A DNA stretch of 64,000 bases, taken from Rotaria socialis. Its lineage: Eukaryota > Rotifera > Eurotatoria > Philodinida > Philodinidae. The stretch spans positions 62,001-126,000 of the forward strand of contig CAJNYU010000496.1 in assembly GCA_905331475.1 (NCBI GenBank), read 5' to 3'. How positions within the stretch are numbered: position 1 is the stretch's first letter; each line of letters starts with the position of its first letter. The translations under genes were made by a program, and so were the position numbers. Below the pieces are notes generated by a model, which ran no database searches, was not told the origin of the DNA, and saw only the letters and a list, made by a program, of their open reading frames with translations. Below are positions 43,001 through 54,883 of this stretch, piece after piece.

Positions 43001-46000
43001 AAATTTTGTAAAAAGTCAGTGAATTTAATTGACGCAATGTATACACTTTGATGCAACATGTTAAGCTGATGTTTCTTTGAAAATCGATAATTGTCATTTT
43101 CTCATTAGTAACTGATTGGTTTCCGCAAGTGTGATCAAAAGTTGGCCTCGATAAGTTTGAATAAAACAATTGATTTGATACTTTTACGTAAAACTCGAGA
43201 TAGATTTATAAACTACAGTACCACAAACATTTATATAGACTGTGCAGCACACCTATGCCAGAGATATCTTTACATTTTTTCGCATGCGCTCTGTCATGTT
43301 TTATTTTACAGTTATTAACTTACATCAAAAATATTTTGAGCAAATAAGGCAACCGTCGGATGAGCATGATTTTTAAGAAACATCAATTCATGTAAACATG
43401 TATAATCACTGCCACAATATAATGGATTACGCTTATGTATATCGTAATGAGTCGCATGATTGTGAGTTTTTTTATTTAAATTTTTATGATCCCATGAACA
43501 GACTTGCGGTACAATTTGTAATGGTTGATTATCTTCTTCAGTAACAACATCATGAAAATGTTCTTCTTCGTCATCATCATCTTCCCCTGTTTTATCACCT
43601 TTTGATGATAGAATATTTGGTTTTTGAGAAAACAAAAGCAATCTTTGACCACTTGGATGTCGTTTGACGACTTCAGATATAAGTAACAGTATACCACAAA
43701 TAAATGGTACATCATTAAAAAGACATAATTGTAATAGACGTTTAATAAATGCCTATAAGTCGAATAGAATATTTTCGTTTTACAACATAAAACTTCTAAA
43801 GATAGGAAACAAACTCGTATGCGAGGTTCCATGGTATCTTTTAACATTGATTTAAATATAAGATTGAGAAATGTTGAAAGCATTTTAAAATTTTTCCATT
43901 CTGGTTCGGATAATTTTTTATATAATGCATTGAAATATCGTTCATCAATTTCAGATCTTGAGAAATTAAAATTAAAAACACAATTCATTTTCTGTAGTTT
44001 TCTATGCTAAATTAATATTTACCGTTGTTCAGCGATACGAAAAAGTAATTGTAATGCTCGAACGCTGGTTTTGAAATTTGTTGAATGAACAATACGAAAT
44101 AAATCATTGAGATGTTCCATAATATTTTCAAGATCAACTAAAATGCCAAATAGAAAGAGACTTAATCATAAGAAAAATCGACTAATCTTTGTTTATCATT
44201 CTCTAATATTATGCATTAATGGTCTCTATTTCGATATCAACAAATCATATATACTTCAGTTATAATATGGTGACAACTACAAAATATTAGATAATTAAAA
44301 TTTCTTTTTCTTGCTATTAAATCCTATCAAAAATTGTTTCATGATTCAATTATGAATAGAGAGTAGAATATCAGCTGTAAAAAATATCTAGATGGTTCAA
44401 GAGACAAAGACCAATAATGAGAGAGTAAGATATTTTCTTTGATAGCATTTCTTGGTGGCTCACAAGAAAAGGTTATGCTTTTCGAGTACAATTTCCAATG
44501 TTCACTATTTGTCGATTTGAAAAACACTATTTTTGAGTAATGTAGTTATACGTCACACACAAGTCGTATTTCTTCTGGCTAATTCAGATTTATTTATATT
44601 ATATTTTGCGTACTATTCTATCCTGCATACAGATCAGTATTTACGTTTGAAAGAGCAGAGCACAGTAGGCTCTGGAGATTCCAAACAATGATAAGAACTA
44701 TTCTTCCATTTATTAACAATGTGTTATTATTTAGAAAGAAATCTTCTATGAAAGCATCACAAAAACTATACTATTACATAACTCGTGGTACCTGCCAGAG
44801 ATATAACAAGGCTACTGTGAAGAAAAGATCTAGTGTGTTCATTTATTGCTTTTGTTTGTCCTTGTATTGCTTTTATGTACTATTTAATATGGCAATGATA
44901 AGTGAATAGAAGTAGGAGGGTGGTATTATAAGAATACAAAGAAATCATGGAGTATATGGATGATTTATAGATAAACTGCAATATTTCTCCATTGAGAATA
45001 GAGCACCAAGATAACATTAACATTGAGAATAAAAAGGCTATTGCTGAGTAAAATGAATTCGATGAATTGAAACTTAAAACAAGAATAATGGCTCTATAAT
45101 ATTGTCAAGTAACAATAATCGATTAGAAAGAATAGAAACTATCTTATGCAATAGAAATAAAATTTCTCAGATAGTGTTTCATACTATTGATTCTAAAGAG
45201 ACTTTGAAAATTTCTAAACAATTTTGAATCGACTACTAATACTATAAGAATATTTTTTCAGTTTTTTTTTTCTGAATGAAATATTACCTTTAGCAAATGA
45301 AATAGCTCGAGTAACGCCACCAAGAAGTATAGCAAAAAATTTTGAACTAACATTTTCTTTGATGCTAAATAACTATAATTAAGTAAGGACAATCCCAATA
45401 AATCATACAAATAAGTTTCTTGCAAGCTTACCCGAAACAGAGCAAAATAAATTTTGATAAGTTTATTCGCTAAATCATTGTCTTGACTTGTAAATATTAT
45501 TGCTGTTAAACAACATAAAGCATAATGTCTAAAAACATAGTAAAGTAGACAATAAACAGAGAATCATAGAATTTTGAGTTTGTTTTGTCATACTGTGCAC
45601 TTGGCCGAATGTTTTGTCGAAAGAGAAGTCGTTCAATTTCATTAACAAGAACATTTTTCATACCCGGATGTTTTTCCACTATGAAAATATTATTAAAATA
45701 ATTGTACAAGACAGAAAAAAAGCAGAATATTTTCATTTCCTTACAAAGTTGATTGAGTAAATGAAGTGTTTTGGAAGCAACAGTAGAATCTGGATCACCT
45801 AATTTATCAACAATTAATTCAAGTAAACGTTTTTCTTGTTCTGGTCTTTGAGATAATAAACGTTCGAGCATTGATATCGGTTTAATACGTATCTGAGCAA
45901 TTGGATCATGAGCTATTTGCTAAAAGAAAAACAGAAATCCAATGAACACTATTTGAAACTCAATTATGTATCAAATACTTGAAGTAAATCAATAAAACTT

Positions 46001-46601
46001 GAATAAAGTTGTTTAACTGTTTCTTCAACAAACGCAAGCGCAGCTGCTTGTTTTGTAGTCAGTTGATTTGGTTGTTGATTAATGAAAAATAAACGACGAT
46101 TTTCCGGTAAATAAGTGTTAACGAAAACATCTTCAAGAATTTCAGCTATTGTTAATGCATCACGACGATGTTGAATACTCGATCGTAAAAGATTAACTAG
46201 GTTTTCTAATTCTTGTAACCCATGAATTGGTGAACGACGTATCAATGTAACTAGAGCAGCGAGACGATCCTAAAATATATTTTTAATATAAACGGTAAAT
46301 AATATTTCGATGAAATAACTGATTTTACTTTGGATGTTGTCGAAAGTGACGTTTGTAACCATTGATAATCAGAAGATTGATCTTTTTGATAGAGCTTCTG
46401 ATAGAGATCATATTCTTCTCGATAGATTTTTTCACATTTTTCTTTATCATATTTTTCGTTGGTCGTTTTTGATGGCGAAGTAAGCGTTGAAGGATTTTCG
46501 AACGAATACCATTTTGGGATATCTTTACTTACTTTGAAAAGCAGTTCCGCTTTTGTGGGAACAGCGGTTTGCGGTCTCGGTTTTTTCATTCTTGCAACCA
46601 T
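40070..46601 (-). CDS. CEBPZ: CEBPZ/NOC1 (MAK21 family) ribosome biogenesis factor
   Basis: Nucleolar protein of the CBF/MAK21 family that works with NOC2 in early 60S subunit assembly. Fifteen exons: 46329-46601, 45979-46269, 45745-45919, 45594-45678, 45432-45528, 45288-45372, 44023-44137, 43815-43956, 43324-43752, 42704-42809, 42509-42647, 42323-42453, 40559-40637, 40302-40501, 40070-40248. All joins are in phase; the total is 2,526 nt, or 841 aa plus stop. Landmarks: KWYSFENPS, ERLLSQRPEQEKRLLELIVD, KHPGMKNVLVNEIERLLFR, FIKRLLQLCLFNDVPFICG, RNPLYCGSDYTCLHEL, HPTVALFAQNIF, FFDRFVYKNPKKQ, an acidic stretch (exons 12-14) and a lysine/arginine-rich tail (KKTSKRKPKLTRREKRQQ). The N-terminus is about 130 residues shorter than in human CEBPZ. 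The donor of exon 11 (GTCTGT) is weak. The start ATG at 46601 is the first in frame. Confidence 0.92.
40638..42322. other. Intron between CEBPZ exons 12 and 13
   Basis: AT-rich, with TA runs near 41180 and 41780. Nothing coding seen. Confidence 0.7.
42810..43323. other. Intron between CEBPZ exons 9 and 10
   Basis: No feature recognised. Confidence 0.7.
44138..45287. other. Intron between CEBPZ exons 6 and 7
   Basis: AT-rich. Two short open frames do not resemble anything and the flanking exons already join in phase. Confidence 0.7.
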
Positions 46602-47732
46602 CTATCAATATTTAATAGAAATTTAGAATATTATCTTCATATTCACAATGAATGAAAGAATACACTGAACCGAAACCAATGAATACTGTAGTTGGTTGAT
46701 GAGGATCGAAGAAAGATTGGATGTAGGGAATACTTTTGCGTTGTAAAATGCTATAGATGTCACTCATATACTCAATATTTTATTTAGTTTTTATAATATT
46801 TTAGTTCGGTAGTTCGTTTTACTTGTAATAATTCATCGGAATGCTTGAACAAATATTCATTCTTTTCTTTTTTACATAGGAGAGACGTCTTTTCGAACTG
46901 GAATTAATAAATAGTATGGTGGAAAAGGAAGCAATGTTCAAAAGAGTTGTTCAATTTAAAACTCTGCATGATGAATCGAATCAACTTCAGCATTCAGTCT
47001 GCTCAAGGATTTTCATTAATGGGATTGAGTGACCAAAATTCGAATAGATATTTTATAACAAACAACTAGTACGAATTGAATCTATGTATATCTATCTATC
47101 TCATGAGATGTTAATTTTTGTCATGCCATCTATGAATTCTGGACTAACAGTACATACTGAAGTTGAGTTGAAGTAAAAATGAAATTTGGAACAACAGAAA
47201 AGTTCAACTGCGTATTGCCTCTTGGGTATAATAAATATGTACGAAAAAATCCCTGTGATTAATTCAGATAGATGAAAACAGGAAATGAACTGATATTTTG
47301 TTGTGATTTTCTGTTTGCAAAAGAAATAAATCACTATGCAGTTTTCAGTACGTCTAATGTTAGACTTATACTTAAAAGAAAGAGAACATACTCATTGAAT
47401 CAAAACTACAACAGTAAAGAGGGAAAATAGCATTTTTTAAAATGCACCAGTTGCTAGATAATTGCTACGGATAGAGAAAAACCTTCCGTCGGTTAAAATT
47501 GCAAGAAGAAAAGTAGATTTGAGAGTGCGTCGGGAAAAAGAAATTAGTACAGAGGCCATTAACTATTCTAAATTACAATTTATTTTTTATTTTTCAGGTT
47601 GCTTTGTTCAGCTGTATTCCGATGTTGCACACAATGTTCGAGAACGTTTAAATATGGCGGAGGAAAAAAATGACTCTTTTACCTGTTTTTAGATAGAAAA
47701 CAAATCTACAAGCAACCTACTATTCGAACGTT
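46602..47732. promoter_or_regulatory. Divergent intergenic region between CEBPZ and the NTF2-like gene
   Basis: The two genes point away from each other, so promoters of both probably lie here. A pyrimidine tract ending TTTTTCAG at 47589-47598 looks like a 3' splice site (5' UTR intron or trans-splice acceptor) for the plus-strand gene. A 50-codon minus-strand frame starting at 46767 does not splice in phase to CEBPZ. Confidence 0.4.
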
Positions 47733-48059
47733 ATGTCCAATTCATTACACAAGACCATAATCGAGCAATTTGCTGAGGCCGTCAGTGGTCATCAAATAAA
47801 TCAACTCGATAGTTTTCTCGAAGTAGATGTTCAGAAAACAACCAATTCGAAAATAATCTACAAAAATATTCAGGAAGCTCAAGATTATTACGGAAAGGAA
47901 AATTCAACTCAGTGGAAGATTCTGGAGTTTATACAAGACGATCCAAATGGCAATACGATGCAGACTCGAATCATTCATGGTGACAAAACATACAAAACAT
48001 CGTACACATTTAGTTCGGCAGGAAAAATTCATCGCATCGATACTATTATCGAGCAATAA
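47733..48059 (+). CDS. Small NTF2/SnoaL-like fold protein
   Basis: A 108-residue intronless frame starting MSNSLHKTIIEQFAEAV. The pattern of an N-terminal helix with FAEAVSGHQINQLDSFL, a central helix near QEAQDYYGKEN and C-terminal strands (MQTRIIHGDKTYKTSYTF, then GKIHRID) resembles SnoaL-like/nuclear transport factor 2-fold domains. In that family similar chains are enzymes, binding proteins or dimerisation modules; the substrate cannot be read from sequence. No signal peptide or membrane segment, so probably cytosolic. ATG at 47733 is preceded by an in-frame open 5' region without a better start. A poly(A) signal AATAAA lies at 48164. The fold call is by pattern only. Confidence 0.65.
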   Translation: MSNSLHKTIIEQFAEAVSGHQINQLDSFLEVDVQKTTNSKIIYKNIQEAQDYYGKENSTQWKILEFIQDDPNGNTMQTRIIHGDKTYKTSYTFSSAGKIHRIDTIIEQ

Positions 48060-48163
48060 TTGTATCCATAATTGACTAAAATTATAGTCTAATATTTTTA
48101 TTTCAGTTATTGGTCATTCTATATTTTTCTGGATCCTTTCACATTCTGTTATGTCCTTTTTCC

Positions 48164-48169
48164 AATAAA
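48164..48169 (+). terminator. Poly(A) signal AATAAA
   Basis: About 105 bases after the stop of the NTF2-like gene. Confidence 0.55.
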
Positions 48170-49985
48170 TAACTTAGATATATGTCTCGGCAAGATTATA
48201 TACACTCAAACATGTTTTCAAATTCTTGTCGAATAGAACAATTGGATTCAATTGATTCTATTTCTGGGCTGAACATCAATTTTTGATTGAATCGACATCA
48301 TTCTGTTTGATTGATTTTAACAAAACAATACCCGTAACTTGCATTTTTTAAATTAATATAAATTATGACAAATGAATATTACCATAAACGGTTTTATTTC
48401 TTCCTATTATTTGACTTTATATTAAAATAGTTCGATAAATATCAACTGAGTAAATATATTCTATATGTCTTCTTACATCGAAGTAAAGCATTTTCAGACG
48501 ACCAGTGAGTCGGATGTATGGATGTGGGTCTCTTCCATTCATCTACACCCTCTATTTGAAACCTTTTTTGTTGAATTATAATAGGCATGACGTGCCGTAA
48601 TTTTGAGCAGGAACCATTAATCCAAGAAGAGACTTCTTCAGTTCGGTACAAAAGAGAAACCAATTGGTTTTTAGAGAGCGTGTCGGCGATCAACTACATC
48701 AATGAGCATAATAAACTTCTATTAACTCCGAATTTTTCTAATAAACTCATTCCATAAGATGCTTTTGCCGTAATATTGACTTAATATCAAACTACTCGTC
48801 AGACACTAGAATTAGAAATTGATTACCCTGTCTAGTCTAATCCGATCCGGTCATTTTATCCTGTTTTTCCTTCTTTTTCCTAAATTTACGCCTATTTTAA
48901 GTTATAGAAATCGTTAAAAAGCTTTTTTGGGTAGGAAAACGATGTGAATTTCAACTATGATCAACATGAAAAGAAGGCTTCGAAAATAAATTATCGTTAA
49001 GAGTAGAGATTTCAAGTATTAACACTTCATATAACTCAGCAATATAATGATCATCATTGATTTCATATGCCTCAAACAGATTTTGATTGCTCACTCGACT
49101 TAACATCTAAGTCAACATATTTGCTGACAAATAATGTGAATCAGTCATTTGTTAATGATCACGTGACTTTTATGTCATTTTGGATCCATGTTTTAGTTCT
49201 CGTCAGTTATGTGACATATTATTTTATTAAACCAGAAAAGAAAAGAAAATTTATATTGTTTAGTGTTTTTAGAAGCACCACTCGTTGTGTCACGAGATGA
49301 GCCCATCTTTGTATTAAATTGCCGGCAATGACATTAATGTCAATTTGATTTAACTATGGCTTTCGGGCGAAATTCATGATTTTCTTTACCAGTTCTGGTA
49401 TTGCGCTGAGATACACTATTGGAAAGAAAAGTCGGACAGGGTATGAGGTGTGAGTGTGAGGAAAGGCGGGCATGCGCGTCTACACGCACACACAAGCCAA
49501 TTTATAAATTTTATAATTTATAAAAACTAAATCTTTTTCTGACGATGGCGTGAAAACATGAACGCGATTTTTTTTGCGTTTACATTCGAAGTCGAATTAG
49601 GCAGCTACTCGAATGAATTATAGCTGTTATAATCGACATATTTGAGAAATCGTCTTTTAAACATTGTACTCCATACCAAAAAAACAAAGACCACTGATTG
49701 TTTTTAGGTAAAATTGTTCACTAATATTTATTATTTCTTTCTAAATGATATACAGAGTGAAAAGTAAAAAGAAAAACATGACTATATTGCTTCTTATTTT
49801 CATTCTTGTATTCTATGATTTCAATCATATGCCATTAGATAATGTTTAAAACTCTGCTAAATTTTTTCGAATCGTATTCATTATTAATATGGCTATCGAT
49901 TAGATTTAGCTTTTGAAAGTACATGCACTCATTGTAACCTGTTATTTTTAAAAGAAAGATTTAAAATATATCAAGTCCATTATCC

Positions 49986-50278
49986 CAGGTCGAACATTCC
50001 GGTCACCAGATCCCGTAGGATACTCCAGGAAATATGCGGGAAAGTTGCCACACCCTGCAGGAAAACACGGGAAATCGCTGGAACATGGAAGCAGTATTCC
50101 GGTCAAAAATACGGTCGAACTTTTCCGGCGGATTCCTGCCGAGTTCCGGTGCTTTCCGGCAGGAATTGATCAAAAATCACCGAAAAAAATCCGAAAATTT
50201 TCCAGCCGCAATATTGCTTCCACAAAATCGACGGAACTACCCGGAATCGACCGTTTCCAGGCGGCACTGTTCGACCTG
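49986..50278. mobile_element. GC-rich inverted-repeat element with repeated TTCCGG motifs
   Basis: Ends read CAGGTCGAACA and TGTTCGACCTG, a perfect 11-bp inverted repeat. The 293-bp interior is far richer in G and C than its surroundings and carries TTCCGG or its complement CCGGAA about six times. Two overlapping plus-strand open frames run through it but have no recognisable content. Likely a non-autonomous DNA transposon; family unknown. Confidence 0.6.
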
Positions 50279-52481
50279 AGTATGGAAGAGATCACTTTAA
50301 GAAATATTGCTGGATCAAGCCATTAGAACGTAAATAATCGCGTGAAGTTTATAATTCTGTCAGTGAAATGGTTTTTAGGTTTGGAGACTCAGTTTTCTCG
50401 TATCAGATAATGAACGTGATTTTATCAATGAATTAATATACGTATATCCTACAACCTGAATTTTCAGGTTCGCATAATTATGCCACAAATATTTTTTTAT
50501 GTTAAAGATTATATAATATAATAGTTCGTTAAAAGAGTACTAACAAATGATAAGCACAATAAACGAGCTGAATGCGTATAGCAATACACTAGGCATATAT
50601 CCTCTTACACTGAACGATAGATCAATCAATTCCCTACAAGATCGAAACTTCATCAAACCATTATTGAAGCTGTAATTTCAGTAGTACTTTATCTTATCTA
50701 ATTCTTTTCCAAATATGGACTAATACGATACAACACGAGTTATTAGATGAATAAACCAAAGCTGTTATATTTGCATGATGGATTACAGACTTTAAAGTTG
50801 ATTTACAATCACATACAACTTGAATAAAACAGTTATTTTGAGTACTTTCTTTTTAGTGACGTACGTATGTATGATGAAGTATGAGAGAAGAAAAGTACTA
50901 GTTAGTGAATTAAATATTTTATTCGCCTTCGCTCTTTGTAAAAGAAGGAAAACTCGTAAAATAATATTATTTCAATTTTATAGGTGAATTTAATGAACGT
51001 TCTACTATTGAAAGAAAATCTGTTAACTGAAGAGTAGTTGTCTCTTTTATCTCATTTTCTCTCGCTGTTGTCTAGTTCTTACTTAGATTTAAAAAAATAC
51101 CTCTCTAGGGGTTCGAAAAGCTTTTTATCCTAGCTATTATAAAAATTTTCGCTATCCCAGCTGCAACAAAATTTCCAAGATTATTCATTAGAATGATGAA
51201 AGATTGTATTTATTATTCATTCATTGTTCAAAACAAGTCATCAATATCAATATTTTTCTTTAGGATTCTGACTGAGCAATTCGAGAGTTTTAAATGTGTT
51301 TTTCAGCAGTCAGTGATATTGTATGCAGAACAGAAATCTAATCACGATGCAGCTGATTTTTATTTTCGTGAAACCGAAGTAAATCCATCTTTCATATAGA
51401 CCAACCTAACAACATATTACTAGAACTGTAGAAGACTGTCAAATTAAATATTTAACAGGAAACAATATTTATTGACGGACTCTACATGAATATCTCAATA
51501 CTAAAGAGTTCATTTCAATTTTTTCAGATGTAGTTTAGCTATTATTTTGAATGAAACGCCTACTCTACTATACACTTAAACACAAGTTCTATAACAGTCG
51601 ATATAAAATTAGAAAGAGAATTTAAGTTTTGTTTATCATTGTATACCATTTATCACTTTGTTGAGTTAGCTCATTTGCACCAATATCTAGCTGAGAAAAT
51701 GATCACATTTACAAAAGCACCATTAATAGAGAATAGGAGCCAATGAGATGTTAATTGAGTTTCTTGACAGTGTATACACATGTTTTTTGTGTGCAATATT
51801 TTTAGTTTTAGGATAAGGTGAAGGACTTGAATAGTGTTTCATTGCACTGAGTCAATGGTGTCTTTTGATGAATCTTCAACATGATCTTTCAAACGAAGAA
51901 TAAATTTGACATTTTGAAAAACTCGTCCAACGTCGTATAACATCCGTTGACCCATTCTCTTCGTTAATTGTTGTGTTATGCTTGAATTAATAATAAACTA
52001 GAAGGTATTCGAGTTTCAATCGTATACGAAATGCGACGCGAAGCTCGAATAGGATCTTTACGAAAAATCTTCAATTCAGAGAAATCTTGAATACTTTTTG
52101 TGTCGATATGATGAAATTCATCACTGAGAAAACTCTATTCTTACTTAGCGACATATTCTTAGGGGTCAATTTCGATTGATCGATTAATTATCATCATGAT
52201 TCATTATCTTAGATCAGCTGTAAATGAATAGGTTACAGTGGCTGAAATATGTGCATGACGTCATTTTAATTATCTCTTGATAAATTTCTTTCATTTTCGT
52301 CATTTTGGAACGATATTTGTGAGTGAATGGAATATCAGATTAAAGAATAGAAAAAATATGTTAGAAGTTCGATCTCGATACTTTTATCTCCCATTTCAAT
52401 GAGTTTTCTATGATTTTTGGTTCACGAGATCATTCGGTCACAAAATGACAATTCGCGATGCGAACACCGAGAAAGTAAAAG

Positions 52482-52680
52482 AAAAAAAAACTCGCGACGG
52501 ACTACATAAATACTATGCTTCGCATCGCATTAAAAACTCGCGACGAACAACAGAAATGCTTCTGCTTCGCATCGCATTAAAAAAAAACTCGCGACGGACT
52601 ACAGAAATGCTATGCTTCGCATCGCATTAAAAAGAAAAACTCTCGACGAACTACAGAAATGCTATGCTTCGCATCGCATT
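52482..52680. repeat. Minisatellite, four units of about 46-52 bp
   Basis: Each unit reads AAAAACTCGCGACG, then ACTACAGAAATGCT and ends ATGCTTCGCATCGCATT. Units differ by a few bases and by the length of the A run. The ATGCTTCGCAT core is partly self-complementary. Confidence 0.9.
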
Positions 52681-53905
52681 AAAAATGTTCTTAATTTCCC
52701 CTTCCTTTAAAACTGTCATGATTTTCAAGTAGTGCTACTCCACAGTATTAATTGGTGATTGACGAGCACTAACGATAGTTCATGATCAATGATGTGTGCC
52801 TTTACTTCTTGCATATTATTTAATTAATTTCTATTTCCTGTTTCTATATAGATTTACAATATATTCGATCATTCTTACATTATTCTACTATAACTAATTT
52901 GTGTTTGCTGACTCTATCCGCCGTCCACTCCACCACCTTCTCTTATGAAATTGTTTACTTTCATATTTTAGACTTGTGGCACTTTGTCTTGACAATCAAT
53001 GTATATCTGAGGAAGCTCTCATCAGTCTAGCTAGTGCTCCGTCAATATTTACTAATGCAACAATGCCAAACATACGAACTCGCTTATACGAACAGTAACT
53101 AATTTCTACATAATGGTTGCCCTTGTCAGCGTTGCTAGTGCTCCGTTTTCAATGTTAATCTCTATCGCCTTTTCCACCCCTATTTATCATGTCTAGTTTT
53201 CTATGCATTGTTGCCTTTCACTATGTTGCTGCCAAATATATAGTTAAGCTCAAGTTGAGCATGAAATAGATACTATTCAATAAAATATTTTTCTGAACAT
53301 TTTAGCTTATTTGCACATGAAAGAAAACTTCAAGGATGTATGTTCTAAATTAAAAGTTAATCAACTTTCCGTTTCCGAGTTTATAATTCTTCTAAGATAA
53401 AATCCCAAACTGTCAGTCTTAAAAGAAGATTAATTCGACGCAACAATTATAAATAACATAAATAAATTGCCTGCTGACAGTTGTAAGTAATCTTTTCTTT
53501 TGTTTTGTTTGATAGAAAGTATCTTTACAAACATGTGTCCGTGTATCTGATCTCATTCGCACTTGATGATCGAACTTGCCGATCAGCAACAAAACTAGAC
53601 TTGTGTTTTCTATCATCAAATAACTAAAAATAACACATACGGATTGGTATTATATATAGCGTAATTTTAAAACCGTCCACAAAAATCTGCGAATATCAAG
53701 TCAGTAAGTATAAACTAACTATCACCTGCCCTTGTATTGTAGGAGACGAAATTATTCATATATTCTACTATTTTTCATGAAGTTTCTTTTCAATATTTTT
53801 TCCGGTGCTCTTTTGATCCGATTGATTACGGACATTATTCGATCTATTGCTATCTTACGGCCAATCGACTATCAAAAAAGAATAATTTTTTCCGCTACAT
53901 CATAT

Positions 53906-53946
53906 GAATGAATGAATCAATGAATGAATGAATGAATGAATGAATG
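53906..53946. repeat. Microsatellite (GAAT)n
   Basis: About ten tetranucleotide copies with one interruption. Confidence 0.9.
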
Positions 53947-54883
53947 ACAGCATAACGACGCACAAAAGTGGCAATAACAGAAAAGAAAATTTATATACAC
54001 AGTATTGATTGAGGTCCTCAGAGTTATGCCAAAATGTGACCATGAGTGACAGCTTGTCTGAATGATAGTTAACGAAGTGTCAAAACTCACAATTTTGTGT
54101 AAAGTAGAACAAAAATTTTCATATACATATAATTTATTTTTCTAAATCATTATTTTATGGTGAATTTATGTCAAACGAAATCAAAAGGAAGACACGCTGT
54201 TATTATGTCTTTATACTCCTATTAAAGTAAATACATGATGTGCTGTTTATATAATTACCTAAATGTCGGCTATTCTTTTTCCTTGCCGTAAGTTTTACGT
54301 AGTATCCTTTTCTTTCTTTGGTGATTTCATTTCCATTGAGATGTGCGCTTCTTTTACGACGAAAACAAAACTATATTATACAATAAAAGAAAAGAAAATT
54401 CATTATGCATAAATCTGACAGACCGGGTTTTTTAAAAGAATGAAATGATATTTCCAATTTTTATTAATCAAGTCAACTATTACTGAAGTTTAACAGATAC
54501 TTCGACGACTAAGAGACATCGTGACATCAAAAATTTCTGATGCATTGATTAACACTCGGTCTTTTGTGCGTTATGTTAGGCAGTCTGTATTCTATGTTGT
54601 ATGTCGTTCATGTAGAGAAGAACCTTTTTAGCGTATATCGAAAACAATCCTATGACAGATTGGTTTATTATAACAGATGCGTAGATTTATAACAAATAAG
54701 CCTTTTTTTTCAATAGAGAGATTTAAATTTAGATTATTATTATTGTTATTATTATTATGTTTTCGATGAAAAGAAAAAGAACTCTCCTTCTCATTCCGCT
54801 GTTTTAGATGAAACATATAAGTAAAATTTGCGTCTGACAGCATATTATAAACGTCACATCAATCAATATTAGTAGATAACGTC

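Larger units (their letters stand above)
48060..54883. other. Gene-poor interval
   Basis: 6.8 kb with no gene I can support. It holds the inverted-repeat element at 49986-50278, the minisatellite at 52482-52680 and a GAAT run at 53906-53946. A 77-codon frame at 49067-49300 has an ATG start and one hydrophobic segment, but no neighbour, homology or splice signals support it. Confidence 0.6.

Noticed and set aside
46617-46767. Minus-strand 50-codon frame starting MSDIYSILQRKSIPYIQ, with a GFGS motif reminiscent of glycosyltransferases
   Set aside because: No donor joins it in phase to CEBPZ exon 1 and it stops before a domain could form; likely chance or 5' UTR.
48442-48693. Minus-strand frame containing ADTLSKNQ, slightly like a retroelement polyprotein
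   Set aside because: No ATG, one short motif only, and no other retroelement parts or terminal repeats nearby.
49067-49300. 77-codon frame with one hydrophobic segment
   Set aside because: No homology, splice sites or regulatory context; single short frame in a gene-poor region.
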